Positions 23,483 through 36,089 of a stretch of 64,000 nt of DNA are shown here, piece by piece. This DNA comes from Caprimulgus europaeus (lineage: Eukaryota; Chordata; Aves; Caprimulgiformes; Caprimulgidae): positions 48,103,515 to 48,167,514 of the forward strand of contig OU015528.1 of NCBI GenBank assembly GCA_907165065.1, in the 5' to 3' direction. How positions within the stretch are numbered: position 1 is the first letter of the stretch; each line of letters opens with the position of its first letter. The notes below the pieces were generated by a model. It was given only the letters and a program-made list of their open reading frames with translations. It did no database searches and was not told the DNA's origin. Made by a program: the position numbers and the translations under genes.

Positions 23483-26400
23483 ATGGCATTGCTCATGTGG
23501 CTGGGGTCCCAGCTGTCATCATGCTGGAGCAACATCTCTGTGCTGGCAGTTTTTCTTACAGTCTTTACTTTACTTCTTGACTTCATGAAACGCAGGAAGA
23601 AGTGGAGCCGCTACCCGCCAGGCCCAGTGTCGCTGCCGTTCATCGGGACTATGCTGTCTGTTGACTTCCACAACCTCCACCTCTCCTTCAACCAGGTGAG
23701 TACTGGCCCTCCTGATGGAGCACCCCTCACGTGCCCGTGGGCGGAGGAGGGGTGAGGACCTCCGGCACGATCTACCCTTGTACAAAACCAAAGGGCAATG
23801 CCCTTTCCAAAGTCCAGGATGAAGCAAGTCTCCCCCTAACAACACTGATATGACCCATACAGGGTAAACAGATGATCACACACCAACACTCGCTCACCTC
23901 CAGCTCCTGACCTCTGCATGAGCTCAGTGGGAGGTGCCGTTGTGCCCTCAATGTTAAGATGATGTTTGCTCTGCTGTAGAGCTGGCCACCAACTTAACAG
24001 GTGGGCAGGTGTGGGGGCAAGGGAACAGGGAGATGTACAACCAAGGGGAGACAGCAAATATCTGTGGGCTGGGGCTGCAGGAATGGAAGGCTTCCCTCCA
24101 AGTTACTTAGGCAGGCCTACAGCCATGTGACAGCCCCAGTTAAAGAGATCAGCTTGCGGGATTTGCCTCAGCAGCAATGCCCAAAATCTCAGTAGTGTTC
24201 CTATTCAAAGTCAGGGCTTAGCTTCTCTCAAAGGAAAAGCACAGCACAGCTCGCAGCAGATAAACCACAGGGGTTTTGTGCTTCAGTTTACAAACTCTAA
24301 CAGCCTTTTCTCTAGGATGGCACTGCTCAGCTGTCTGTCCAAAATCTGCCAAATGAAGAAACTAAATATAGCATTTGTATTATTTGCTTGTATATAGTCC
24401 AAAAGATTTCCATTTTCAAATCACATCACGTCAGGGTCATGCTAACCACAATCTTGACCAGTAATCGCTTTTAATGATGTATTTCTAGTGCCAGTGAAGT
24501 GCTAATTCCCTTTCCAACCCCACTGCAAATACAGTCTTAAGTACTTCAGTTCCTTGCATTATTACAGTGCATAAATGGAGACACTTAGCTTCTTAACACA
24601 AAAAAAAAGACAGCAATAAGAAAGAGAAACCAGAGCACAGTCTGTGAAGCATTGCTGCTATCGCACTGTCCTCCAACAACATGCTCCCGAGTGCTTTGTT
24701 CAGTGGTACTGACTGGCAGGGGAGCTTCGACCTGCCTTCCCAGGAGTCTGTGTCCAGTCAAAGGCCTTGTCTTCCTGGAGGAAACTTGGCTCCGTGGCAA
24801 GCTCCCATGGTGAGAGTCGGGCTGACAGGCTTACCTCCACAGCCATCCTGTTGTCAGCATTATGTCTCTTATAGAACACAACAGATGTAGGGCATGTGCC
24901 AGTTACCAATCTTACTAGAGGTGCACACTCCTTTTAGGGAGAAAGCTGACCTGAAACTCCCATGTGGAATTGACTCTTCCAACTGTGTTTCTGGGAATCA
25001 GGCTCTGGGTAGATCTTTAGGAACAAATGCATACTAAAAAAAAAAATTACATATCACCTGATCATCAATATCTCCTTCTAGCAGTAGCAGACTAGCTCAA
25101 AACTTGTCTAGTCTTTCAGATCAAAATAAATACAAGTGTTAGGAAATAATACATTGCTGAGCATGCAGCCTTTGAAAATCCCCAGAAAGGTCCTTGAGCT
25201 TGTGCTGTCAGGCAAAATCCAAAATACTTGCATATTCACGGCAACAGTTTGGCCAGGAGAGGTGTATTCTAAATCTTTCCACTCACAGAGCACTGATCCC
25301 TGCTTCAGCTGCTGTTTGGCACCGCTCTGAGCTGTTGCACTGCAAATACAAAAGTCAAAGGTCGGCTGAAGGCCTCCTAATAAAAGCACCCCAAAAATCG
25401 CTAAATAGCAAAGGTCCTAAGGAAGGATTTGGTGATATTTTTGGTGTTACATTTGGCTCACTTTCAGGGATGTACTTTTTTATCTTGGCAGCTTCAGAAG
25501 AAGTTTGGAAACGTCTTCAGTCTCCAGAACTGCTGGACCAACCTGGTAGTACTGAACGGGTATAAAACAGTGAAGGAAGCCCTGGTCCACAGATCAGAGG
25601 ACTTTGCTGACCGGCCATACTTTCCCATGTATGAACATATGGGCTATGGAAAAGATTCTGAAGGCAAGTCCCTTGGAAAAGGACATTCCCTGCTGGCACT
25701 AGCACAAGGAGGACTGGGTAGATGGTGGGTAGATGGAAGATTTTCTCAGTACAGTGCCACCATCTCATGTCCCTCTGGTCAATCTCCTTGTATGTCTGCC
25801 ACCTTTCAGTGGTGACAAAATCAGATTTGATTAAAAGGGGGCTCCTCTTAGTGGTTGTGGTACAGCTCCAGGTGCTAGCACATACCTCTTCAGCAGTGTT
25901 AGGACACTATCAGTGGTACAACTTCTCTGCCAGCACTGGAGCTGGTAGCTGCCAACACCCATTGATTAGTGCTTATGCTCACACACTATGTGCATGTCGT
26001 TGTTATCACAAAAAATTTCTTCCAAGGCAGAGCATTATCCAGCATCCAGCCTACACCTCAATCTCAGCTCCTGTGTGGTGGCACAAGCTGCTACCCAGTT
26101 CACACAAGCCAAGGTGCAATGCCAAATGGTTTGGGGGAGTGATTCTTTTATCCTTAGCAGCACTTGCTCTCATTGAATCCCCTCTCCACCTTTGCTAGCC
26201 ATGCACGTGCATGAGAAGGCCAGTCATCTGGTTTGGGAATTGCTGTATGAACAAGCGCGATGAGATCAGACTCTTTCATCTATCCCCACAGACCTGCACC
26301 TCCAAACTCACATGTGCTATTCTCTAGTGAACTTTGCTTGATGTACAGGTCACAGCTCCTGACATTTCTTGCTCATCCATAATTCCAGGGATTGTTTTAG

Positions 26401-29400
26401 CAAGATATGGGCATGCCTGGAAGGAGCTCAGGAAATTCACGCTCTCTACCTTGAGGAACTTTGGGATGGGAAAGAAATCCTTGGAGGAGCGAGTGGCGGA
26501 GGAAGCGAGATTTCTGTGCTCTGCAGTCAATTCTCAAGAAGGTTTGTCACATCCAGAAGGACAAGGAAATCACAGAAAAGGGCAATACAGTGATGCAGAG
26601 AGAGAAGTAATACTACAGCCACTCTCATTCACATGCAATGCTCTCTTCCTAAGCAAATGCAGTATTTCTAGTCTATATGCATTAATGACCCTGCTCTACC
26701 TTGAAGCTGCTTCTACTTTACACAGTGGGGCTACTGTAACACTGATCCATTTGAAACAGGAAACAAATAGGAGATAAAAAGAAATAAAGAAGTAAAATAT
26801 AACTATTCCTAGAGCTGGGTAACCTTTATGGAGTTTAGTGGAACATATTATCACATGCAATAAAAGTGCAGCTGAGAGTTTTCACAGCATGTCACCTGTC
26901 ATCTAGACACAAAGCAAAGTGTTATCTGTCAAGTCACAGAACAACCCTGCAACTCAGCTTTTCTTGGGAATTTTCTCCTTTAAACAAGGGTCAACCAAAT
27001 AGTAGTAGCAGATGAGATAATCTTCGCTCCCTAGTATGATGCATTTGTACTTTGAGTGGCTTGGGGGCTTTCTCTTGAAGGCGTCAAGGAGGCATTTGTG
27101 TATTCTCATTGCTGACAGCTGAGGTCCAACAGCTTGGTGTTGCTTAGCTTCATTGCTTGGTCTCCATTTCCATTTTTAGGTCGTCCTTTCGATTTACGTT
27201 TTCTTGTAAATAATGCAGTCTGCAACGTGATCTGCACCACAATCTATGGAGAGCGTTTCGACTACGGTGATGAGACATTCAAGAAGCTGCTACATCTGTT
27301 TGAAAGCTCCACGAATGACGAAGCTGGATTCCTGCCTCAGGTAAACCAAGAGCGTAATATGGTCTGTAAGAAGCTGCCTTCTGTTGCTTCAGAGTATTGA
27401 GTCTTTATTATTTTTCTCTTCGCATCACGTAATTTCTTCTGTCTCTCTCTTGTGTTTGGTTCTGACATGACAGCTTCTTAACGTGGTGCCCATTTTGCTG
27501 CGCATCCCCGGAGTGCCGCAGAAAGCCTTTGGAGGACAAAAGGCATTCATGGACTACATAGACGTGCTCGTAGATAAGCACATGGAGACCTGGAACCCGG
27601 CTTACATACGAGATTTCACTGATGCGTTTTTAAAGGAAATGGAGAAGGTAGGGTGACATCTGCAGAACCTCAGGGTCCAGGGGCAATTCCCCTGCCTGAT
27701 TACGTTTGTTGATAGAAGATTACTTTCCTTATAAAGCTGTACGAAACCTCTTACTAATGACTTTCCTACTTTTTTCATTACACATTGTATCTTGAGAAGA
27801 AGGGTGTTAGCTTCTTCATGCTGTAACCTCCTTTATTGTCTTAAGAGACTGTATTATCTGCTAATGTTCTTGTTCTCATTTTCTACCTTTACATTTCCCT
27901 CAGAGTCTAGCAATTCCATTGTTTGCAGCCTACGCCATTTTGAAGGCATTTAAAAGGCAATAATTGAGACTTCACTAATATTTCTAAGTTTGCGCCAGGG
28001 ACAAGTCAACATGCAAGAGTCTGTGTATGGCAGTGCCTTAATGACTGATGTCTCAAAATCAGTTACAAAACTGCAGCAACAGTCTGGCTTTTTGGTATCA
28101 TTGCCCAGTCTGTAGCCTGCCTTTAAATCAAGTTATGATTTGGAAAGATGGCATCTCCTTCGGGATGTGTGACTTTGAATTGCTTGATAAGAACTAGCTC
28201 CCTACAGATTAGATGAAGCCCTAAATCTCAACCTTACTGAAACTAAAAGGAGCCTTTCCTTTGATCCAGTCAGGCATGAAGTGAGTATAAAATCAAAGGT
28301 ACTTGCGCCAGCCCATCCATCCACCATACGTTTCTGCACATGGATTCACTAAATTTCAAGTGCCAGACGAGCAATAGTAGCAAATTCGGCCTGCAAATTG
28401 CTTCCACCATCCAAGTCCTCAGGCTGGACAACTGCTCTGCATAATGAACCCAGCTGTGCTGCGGGCCTGGGCACCTCCAGTCCATGCGTTAGTCCTCCCA
28501 GCTCGCACGGGCAAAGCAGCGTGACCCACGTCAGTCTGCACTGAGCGGTGCTCTTTGGGTCGGATGTGAGCCGGACCATGTTGCCCCTTGTCACATTGCT
28601 CTTCTGTTCACTATCCCCTGATAAGTCAGCCTGGTAAATCCCTCTGCTGGGTTAACTTTGGTCAGGTCAGCCCCATAGCTCCCTGGCAAGAGATCTTTTT
28701 TTGTGGTAACAGTTGAGTCTTAAACGCCTTATTAATTTATATCCATATTACAACAGCATCGAAACACACGGAATAACTTGATAGAAGCTAGTCCCTAGGA
28801 AAGGAAAGTATAAAGAGGATTAGAAAAGACAAGCAGATGAACTCATGCAGAGCAGTTGTCATATCTCATATGCTAACAAATTTGAGCTCAATTAGCATTT
28901 GGATGAGAGACCAGTTTTGTTGAAATTGGTGTTGCAGACTTAATAGGCAGCAATGATACCCCGATTTTTTATTTTTTTTTATTGTAAGAAAATAGCAGGG
29001 CAGAAGCAGCGAGAATCTGTAATGCATGGCTATAGATAACCCCCTCAAAATACTGTTAATTTTGCATTTGCCACATCAATGCAGCCTCCTCTCTGCTGCG
29101 TGGGTTTTATGATGTGATCAGACCTGAATAACTGTGTTCCACCTTCTCTGGGGGAGGACGTCGCAGCAAGTGGCAGCAGCCTGCTGCCTGCTTGAGTTGA
29201 GAGCACAAGGCGTTCACTTCTGTCCTGAAGGTGTAGCGTTCATCTCTCAGGATACGGGAGGTGAGTGATGACCTTCAAATACAGGAGGTAACAGGGTTAC
29301 CAAAGTGCATCAGTCATACACAAACCATTGCCTGTGTTGTGCTCTACTCTCCCAGTGAACTTCTTGGTCAGCAAAAACTGATCTAGCACTTCTTTTTCAG

Positions 29401-31492
29401 TACTTTTCTGGAACAACAATCTTCTCACCCAGCAAGTACCCCAGCTCTGATTGCCCACTTGTTTGCTTTCCACAGAGCAAGGCGGCTGAAGACAGCGGTT
29501 TCAACTATAAGAACCTTCGGACTGTGACCGCAGACTTGTTTACAGCTGGTTCTGAGACCACATCCACCACTCTCCGGTGGGCATTTCTGTACATGCTTCT
29601 CCACCCAGAGATACAGAGTAAGTGAGAGCACAGGCAGAGGTGTGGTATATTCCTTGCAACCCTCATTTTTCTGCGAGGAGACTGAGCATCTGCTTTCCAT
29701 GGTTTGGGGATTTTACAAGGAGGAACAGCTTTGGTGATTGTTGGTCTAGCAGACACCAGGAGAAACATGTCCCAAACATAGCTGCTTTGGGAGGGTCTAG
29801 TGTCAGGGGGAAGTCTTGATGAAAAGAGTGGAGTTGGAAGGGTGAGTTCGCTCTCTCCTTCATTTTGAAGGCTACTTGGGGACTTTCAGTGGCCAGAGTA
29901 CCTGCCTTCCTATATTTGGAATAGATCCTAATCTGGTTTAATTCTCTAATGCTGCATGCCCAGGTACCCTTCCAGCCACATACAGGAGGGGTAAGGTAGC
30001 ACGCTGATCGACAAGACCTTTAGTAAAGACACTGTGCACAAGGAATAGTTATACAGTTGGCTCTGAGCAACTGAAATCAAATGCATTCCCTTCTGATTTC
30101 TGTTCCTTTCTCTAATTGCTTGTCCTGCTCTCGCTCATTGTCTACTGATCTCATGCCACCAGCTGCCCTAGAGCTTGCACCAGCTCCTTCTGCTTATCTA
30201 AGGGCATTCTAACTCCTTTGCTGTGCTGCCTTCAGGTAAGGTCCAAGCAGAGATTGATAAGGTGATTGGCAGAGAGAGACCACCCACCATGGCAGACCAA
30301 GTGAGCATGCCCTACACCAATGCTGTGATCCACGAAGTGCAACGCTACGGGGATATTGCTCCTGTTGGACTACCTCACATGACGTACCGGGACACTGAGT
30401 TGCAAGGCTTCTTCATTCCCAAGGTGACCGTGGCCAGACAGGCAGTGCAGCATCCTCCCCCTGTGCAGATGCCAGGCCTGGGGTGTGGGTGATCCCACAC
30501 AACTCTGCAGCATTGCACTTCCAGCCCGAAGTCACAGGCACTGGCGAGCACTGACGTAGGACAGTTTGAAATGCTAAGACCAGGCAGATGGGCACATTTG
30601 TGCTCCAAGTTTATGCTGGTAATGTGGGAACCCAGCCGCAGTGGCAGTTCAGTGCACAGGTTTGCTTTCCTCTCAGTGAGCTGTGACATCCACTGTGCTG
30701 CCTGTGTTGGAAAGAGAAAGTAACAGAGCCTAACGTGCTCTCTGGAGGCACATGACACCAGCTTACTGGCTTTCCTAAGTAGTTAAAATTCTAATCTCTG
30801 AAGCTGCAAAAGTTCAGAAGCTTCAGAGCGTAGAGCAGGCACCATATGTCATTGGAAAAGTGCCCTGCCTTACTTCTGTTTTAAATAAGAGACAGAAGAG
30901 GAGGTCGGTGCCTTGTAAAGCACCGAATGATGGTTGCTATTAGATGGGAGAGACAGACCAAAGAGGGACCAGCGCTGATCCATCGTGCCAAGATAACGCT
31001 GCTGTTCTCACCTAACTTGTTTCCTCCTGTGGAGGAGCGCAGGGGACGACAATCATCACGAACTTGTCTTCCGTGCTGAAGGACGAGACAGTCTGGGAGA
31101 AGCCAAACGAGTTCTACCCCAAACACTTCCTGGATGCGAACGGGCAGTTTGTGAAACCAGAGGCCTTCCTGCCTTTCTCAGCAGGTAAAGCTGAGGGGAG
31201 GATCCTGCTGCAAGCCAGGGGCGCAGCAGGAGGGGTGATCTGCTCCTCTCCTGGCCATTCTAGCAGGGTTTAATGTCTTTTTTCACAGACACTTTCTCTT
31301 CCATCTCTTGCAGGTCGTCGTGCCTGCCTGGGGGAACAGCTGGCCAGGATGGAGCTCTTCATTTTCTTCACCACTCTCCTGCAGAAATTCACCTTTGTTC
31401 TCCCCAAGGACCAGCCCAGGCCACGGGAGGACGGTCACTTTGCCCTCATAAACGCCCCACACCCATACCAGGTGCAAGCTGTCCCAAGATGA
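23483..31492 (+). CDS. CYP2D: Cytochrome P450 family 2 subfamily D, nine exons, complete
   Basis: ER-anchored haem monooxygenase that oxidises lipophilic, often basic, compounds with electrons from NADPH-P450 reductase. Coding exons: 23483-23695, 25492-25663, 26389-26541, 27180-27340, 27474-27647, 29476-29617, 30236-30423, 31043-31184 and 31314-31492, giving 507 residues. Exons 2, 3, 4, 6, 7 and 8 have the lengths I recall for human CYP2D6 (172, 153, 161, 142, 188, 142 bp). Visible are an N-terminal anchor (about 18-33) followed by basic residues, the proline hinge YPPGP, the I-helix AGSETT (315-320), the ExxR pair E372/R375, and the haem loop [10 protein letters not shown] with ligand Cys453. 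Counterparts of human Glu216 (NDEAGF) and Asp301 (TADLFTAG) are kept. Intron 2 starts with GC instead of GT. The first exon is 71 codons, longer than the human one. I see no disruption. Confidence 0.95.
25664..26388 (+). other. CYP2D intron 2, non-canonical GC-AG
   Basis: The exon 2/intron 2 border reads GAAG then GCAAGT, with GC at 25664-25665 where GT is usual. It ends CCAG at 26385-26388. The GC donor is the only nearby one that restores the frame: the exon ends one base into a glycine codon, exon 3 completes it, and the text continues I-V-L-A-R-Y-G. It also gives the conserved 172-bp exon length. AG/GCAAGT is the known consensus of functional GC-AG introns. Confidence 0.85.
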
Positions 31493-33394
31493 GTGTGCAC
31501 CGCTCTCCTTTCACTCACAGACCACCACTGCAAACTCTGTCAGAAATGTTGCAGGTCTAGGCAGGATCATGCTGGGTTCCACTCAAGACCTCTCAAGTCT
31601 GTCCTGATGTTTCTAGCTGTGTAAAGTAAGGATCTGTCCCAGTATATATTGTTTAGCTTACTACCAGTCCTAGATCTTGAATCAGACAGCCATCGCAGGT
31701 TACAAATGATGATCAAGTTTGCAATTACATACATGCCTAACCAGGCAGCTCTGCTCTCATTGGGCTCCCATTAGTTGCAGAAGCAGTTCACCGAGCACAC
31801 AGCTACTGAAAGAGTTATTAGTACTGAATTAGTTTACTGAAATACAAGGGTATCCCAGGTAAAAGACAACCCTGGGGTCTTGCCAATTCTAGGAGAAAAA
31901 AACTTGGAGAAATCTGTGGGATACTCTTGGCCCCCTCCCTTCCTTGTTAGCCCCACTGCAAATCCAGCCACGCGCTGTCTGCCATGTGGGGCTGTCCCAC
32001 AGCCACATGTGCCTCTGCCCAGCGCCCAGGGGAGGCAGCTCTGGCTCCCCTCCTGCAAAAACTATCCATGGCCCGTCAGCTGATTTGGCATGTGCTGCTG
32101 GAGGGCAGGGAGAGAGCTTCAGCTCTGACAAGGTGACATTTAAATGCAGTTTCAGAACTCCTGAGAAGTCTTACCACCCAACCGATCCCCTTCATTCCAT
32201 GGTGTTTATTGAACACTCTTACCTATTGCACGCATCTTGCACTGCCTTCATTTATAGCCCCAAGGAGAGTAAGTTTGAATCCAGAGAACTGCCTGACAAC
32301 CCTTATGTCACACCATGCCTCCAATTGGAGTAAATACCAAGGAGTACATAAATAATCCATAGGGTGTTTCAGCCAAAGCAGCGGGCCATTTGTGAAATAT
32401 AGAAATTCCTACAAATATATTTCAAAAGAAATCCTGGTGTTTAGATTTACCATCTCCCTTAATTAAGCCCTTAAAACTGCTTTTTTTCAGCATCACATAA
32501 ATCGAGCTCTTGGGAAGGTTTGTAACTCACAAAGGGATGGAGTAATGCTGTTTGAAACAGTGTAGATTTCAGAGCTACCTTTCACTTTCTTCCTGCAATA
32601 TTTCTGACAAATTGTTTTGCAAGGTGTTCAGATACTTTGATGTTTAGATTAGTAAATTTTACTTAATGCAGATCACTGTGCCTTTTAACCAAGTGGCTGA
32701 AAAGACCATAGCATAAAGGAGCTTTTATGCATAATCACAACTAAAGGAATCCACATTTCCATATATCTTTCTAATACTAATTGTGGAAGCTATGAAAGCT
32801 ATTGAATTATGCAAACACATAATACTGTTGCCAAGATTTTTACTTCAGCAGAAACTGCACATTTATGCTTTTAATTTACAAAATAATCCGAAAGAATAAA
32901 AGCAGCTTGAGAAGCCTTCTTTTCCCCCTCTCCAGTTTGTGGTTGTCTCACAGACCTGCCTCGGACACTCACTTGCCGATTCTGTCCTCCCAGCCAGCGC
33001 CGAACCTGTTTCTTTCAAGATCTTTTCAGTGTTGCTTTTGTGGTTGGTTCAGTGACACCGAACTGAACATGCTCGGGTTTACAGTCATCAGCACACAGAA
33101 GTGGTTTTAAAAAGAAGCTGTCAGCGAACTAAACTTTAAAGATGAATGATTCCCGCAGTCAGGTATTTGGATAAAAACCGTGGCCGTACCCAGAACAGGG
33201 GCTGTCTTTCTAGCACGCAGGAATGCACCGAAACGGTCACCCTGCCCGCTGGTTGGCGTGGCACTCCGGAGGCAGGAGGGAACAAACCGACCGCTGCAGA
33301 AGACAGACCTGGCACTGGCAATGGGGAGGGGAAAGCGCCTCCAAGCCACGAACGGCCGCAAAAGCCCCCCAGCCGGTGCTGGGAGCGGGGGCCG
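31493..33394. other. CYP2D 3' untranslated and intergenic DNA before NDUFA6
   Basis: No further gene is seen. The first plus-strand AATAAA after the CYP2D stop is at 32895-32900, about 1.4 kb downstream, and may be its poly(A) signal; an unrecognised variant signal could lie closer. The remaining AT-rich sequence at about 32,340-32,900 shows nothing definite. Confidence 0.4.
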
Positions 33395-34015
33395 GGGCCG
33401 GCGCCGTCACCGCACGGGGAGGGAGCGGCTGTGAGAGCGGGGCCCTCGCTGCGGAGCGTCCCGTCCCGTCCCGTCCCGCCCCGCCTCGCACCCAGCCCGC
33501 TCCCCTCGGCCGCCCTCCCCTCCGCCAGGGCGCGGCCGGGCCCACCCCGCCGGCACGCGCCGTGAGGGGCGGTGCAGGCCCACCTCCCCTGGGGGCGGGG
33601 CATAACACGGCCCCGCCCACCAGCTGGAGTCCTCCTTCCGCAGCCAGCGGTGATTGGCGTTTTTCTCGACCAATCAGATGGGAGGCCAGCGGCAGCCGCT
33701 ATTTGCCAGGCCCAAAAGGCTGGAGTGGCAGCGCGGCCGGCCAATCAGGGGCCGCCGTGCCTGTGCGCGTTCCCACCGGCGGCGGGGAAGGGGCGGGCCG
33801 CAGCGCGCAGAGTCACCGCGGCGGCGGCTGCTGCGAGAAGATGGCGGTGGCGGGCAAAGGAGCGGTGTCTGCGGCGGTGAAGCCGATCTTCAGCCGCGAC
33901 CTGGGCGAGGCGAAGCGGCGCGTGAGGGAGCTGTACCGGGCCTGGTACCGCGAGGTGCCCAACACGGGTGAGGACGTGGAGCCGGCCGCGCATGCGCGGG
34001 GGGGAGCGCGAGCTC
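33395..34015. promoter_or_regulatory. NDUFA6: CpG island promoter of NDUFA6
   Basis: Dense CpG sequence that surrounds the first NDUFA6 exon, in contrast to AT-rich flanks. It includes a (CCCGT)n stretch at about 33,458-33,478, several GGGCGG/CCCGCCC Sp1-type boxes, and three CCAAT boxes just upstream of the coding start. The layout is typical of a constitutively expressed mitochondrial gene. Long open frames on both strands here (for example 33223-34287) are artefacts of high GC. Confidence 0.85.
33653..33745. promoter_or_regulatory. NDUFA6: Three CCAAT (NF-Y type) boxes upstream of NDUFA6
   Basis: ATTGG at 33653-33657 (CCAAT on the minus strand), then GACCAATCAG with CCAAT at 33670-33674 and GGCCAATCAGG with CCAAT at 33741-33745. 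The last two match the extended NF-Y consensus CCAATCA/G. They lie 96-188 bases before the start codon and probably set the transcription start together with Sp1-type GC boxes. No TATA box is seen. Confidence 0.65.
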
Positions 34016-36044
34016 AAGGTCGTAACGGCCGCTCTGCAGCCGTTGGGGTCTTAAAGGGCCTGTCAGGAGGTGCCGGTTACCCGCGGTGTGAGGGGTCCTG
34101 CCTCTCCGCCCTGCCGCGCGGCGGGCAGGTGAACAGGGTTGTCGGGGCCCTTACCAGCACAGGCCCGCCGGGCTGGCCCCGGCCGCCTCCCGGGGAGGCA
34201 GAATCCCGGTGTCCTCACGCCTTCCTTGCTGCTTGGTTTTGCCTGACTAAGCAGAAGAGACATCTTTGCTTTCATTTTCCAGAATAGGGATGCCTGGCAC
34301 GATTGTCTGCCTCCTTAGAACTGCGCTGGGACTCGGTACCAGGTCTGCGTTGTTTATTTGCTTAAATTAAGTGCATTGGCAAGGGTGGCAGACCTGGCAA
34401 GAACATATGACCGTGTAGAGTTTTGTAGGGTTCAGTTCCACATTGCCAGTGATAAAAATGAAAAACAATGTAGATGATGACTTCTGTGGGTGTTCTCTTT
34501 TTCCCAGTACACCTATACCAGCTGGACATCACGGTGAAGCAGGGGCGTAACAAGGTGCGGGAGATGTTCATGAAGAACGCCCACATTACGGATCCACGGG
34601 TGATAGACATGCTGGTTATTAAGGTACAAACAAGATTCACCTTTTGCTGAAGCTGCACAGAATGTGAGAGTAGATAATTGGTGGTGAGTGTGATGGAGGA
34701 GAAGGACAGTCTCATCTCAGCTTGTGCTAAGGAGGAATTGTCTCTTGCAATCCACATTGGTTTATCCTGTCAACAAATTGTTGATAAGGGATGAAGCTGC
34801 TTTAGCATACAGAGGAGTAGGGTCTTAACTCACCAAAGTCAAGAGTTGCTAGAATATGGATTTCTGTCACTCAGTGGCTCTTCCAGTTTGCAGATGTTTA
34901 AAAGAGGAAGTGTATGGCAAGAAAATAGTAGTTTAAATACTATGTTTTGGGGTTTTTTTAGACAACAGTGGCAAAGAAAGGGGAAAAAGATGCTGCTCGC
35001 TAATTTACCATTAAAAATGACCTTTTTACTCCCTACAGTACTTCCTTAGACTGGGATGTAGTTTTCTTCACTGATTCTGAAACGTACATTAGAGTGGCAG
35101 TACTTGAGGGGAGGCTGGCTTTGGGTGGAAAAACATCTTCAGTCTGTTACATATCTGGTTAGGTTTGGTTCAGTGCAATAACCAACATACCAAGAGTAGG
35201 GCAGGGCTTCAAAATGGGTCTGAGCAATAGTAACTGACCTCTGCAGTTCTAATGCACTAAAAAGCTTCCAGCAGGTGGGCACAGCAGTCCTTGGCTGGAT
35301 TTCTTGCATTTGAAGATAGTTGGTCTGTCTTCATATGATGAAAAAAATCTGGAAACAGAATCCTAGATAATACAGTGACAGTCCCATTCTGCCCTGTGCT
35401 GCCATCCTCCAAAACCAGTACAATAACTACAGACTGGAGTCATGAAGAAGTTATATTTAATATCTCTGTTGTACTGATACTGGTCCAGAGCACTTGGCAG
35501 CATTTTTACATAATTTTACAGCTAACTTGCTGCTATTAAAAAAAAAAATCAGGTAGAGGTGCATGAAAGTTAGGAATGTTATGCTGACTTTTCTGGGGGT
35601 GCTGGTCATGAGAGAAACAAGCCACATTCCAAGAAAGGGGCAGGGTCCCTTGCCTGTTCCACAGGGCTGGGAGGCTGCACTGTAGAGACAATGACTTGTT
35701 AATAGAGGATATGAAGTATTGAAGTCAAAAGGCAGGAACAGGATACATGTTTGTGTCACAGTACAGGTGATGCAAACAGTCTTTAGGAGTACACAAGGGC
35801 TGATGCAGCTATCTTAAGGGTGTTTCTAAGTGCATTCAAGTAACTTCCACAGTGCAGTAGAGTTAGAACTGGGCTCTGAAAACTAATCTAAAATTCCTTT
35901 GTCCATGCACAGGGAAAAATGGAACTTCAAGAAACCATCCAGGTATGGAAGCAGAGGACTCACGTCATGAGGTATTTCCATGAGACGGAAACCCCACGAC
36001 CTAAAGACTTTCTGTCCAAATTCTATGCGGGTCATGATCCTTGA
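33841..36044 (+). CDS. NDUFA6: NADH dehydrogenase 1 alpha subcomplex subunit 6 (complex I LYR subunit)
   Basis: Accessory subunit of mitochondrial complex I. It is an LYR-motif protein that binds the mitochondrial acyl carrier protein on the matrix arm. Coding exons: 33841-33967, 34508-34623 and 35913-36044, 124 residues, all with GT-AG introns and phases 1 and 0. The start is the first ATG in the CpG island, with good context (GAAGATGGC). The LYR tripeptide is at residues 31-33 in [11 protein letters not shown]. The remaining text, including [19 protein letters not shown] and the C-terminal [13 protein letters not shown], is close to human NDUFA6; differences concentrate in the first 12 residues. 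Same strand as CYP2D and tail to tail with SMDT1, as in human. Nothing is broken or missing. Confidence 0.97.
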
Positions 36045-36078
36045 GGAATTGACTCTCTGTCTTCCTGCCTTATATTAC

Positions 36079-36084
36079 AAATAA
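36079..36084 (+). terminator. NDUFA6: Poly(A) signal AATAAA of NDUFA6
   Basis: Canonical hexamer 35 bases after the NDUFA6 stop codon, which gives a very short 3' untranslated region. Further AATAAA hexamers at 36528-36533 and 36545-36550 could serve as distal sites. Confidence 0.8.
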
Positions 36085-36089
36085 AGTTC

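Noticed and set aside
33223-34287. 354-codon plus-strand open frame and several antisense ones in the NDUFA6 CpG island
   Set aside because: Stop codons are rare in such GC-rich DNA. The frame differs from the NDUFA6 frame, crosses its exon-intron border, and has no recognisable domain.
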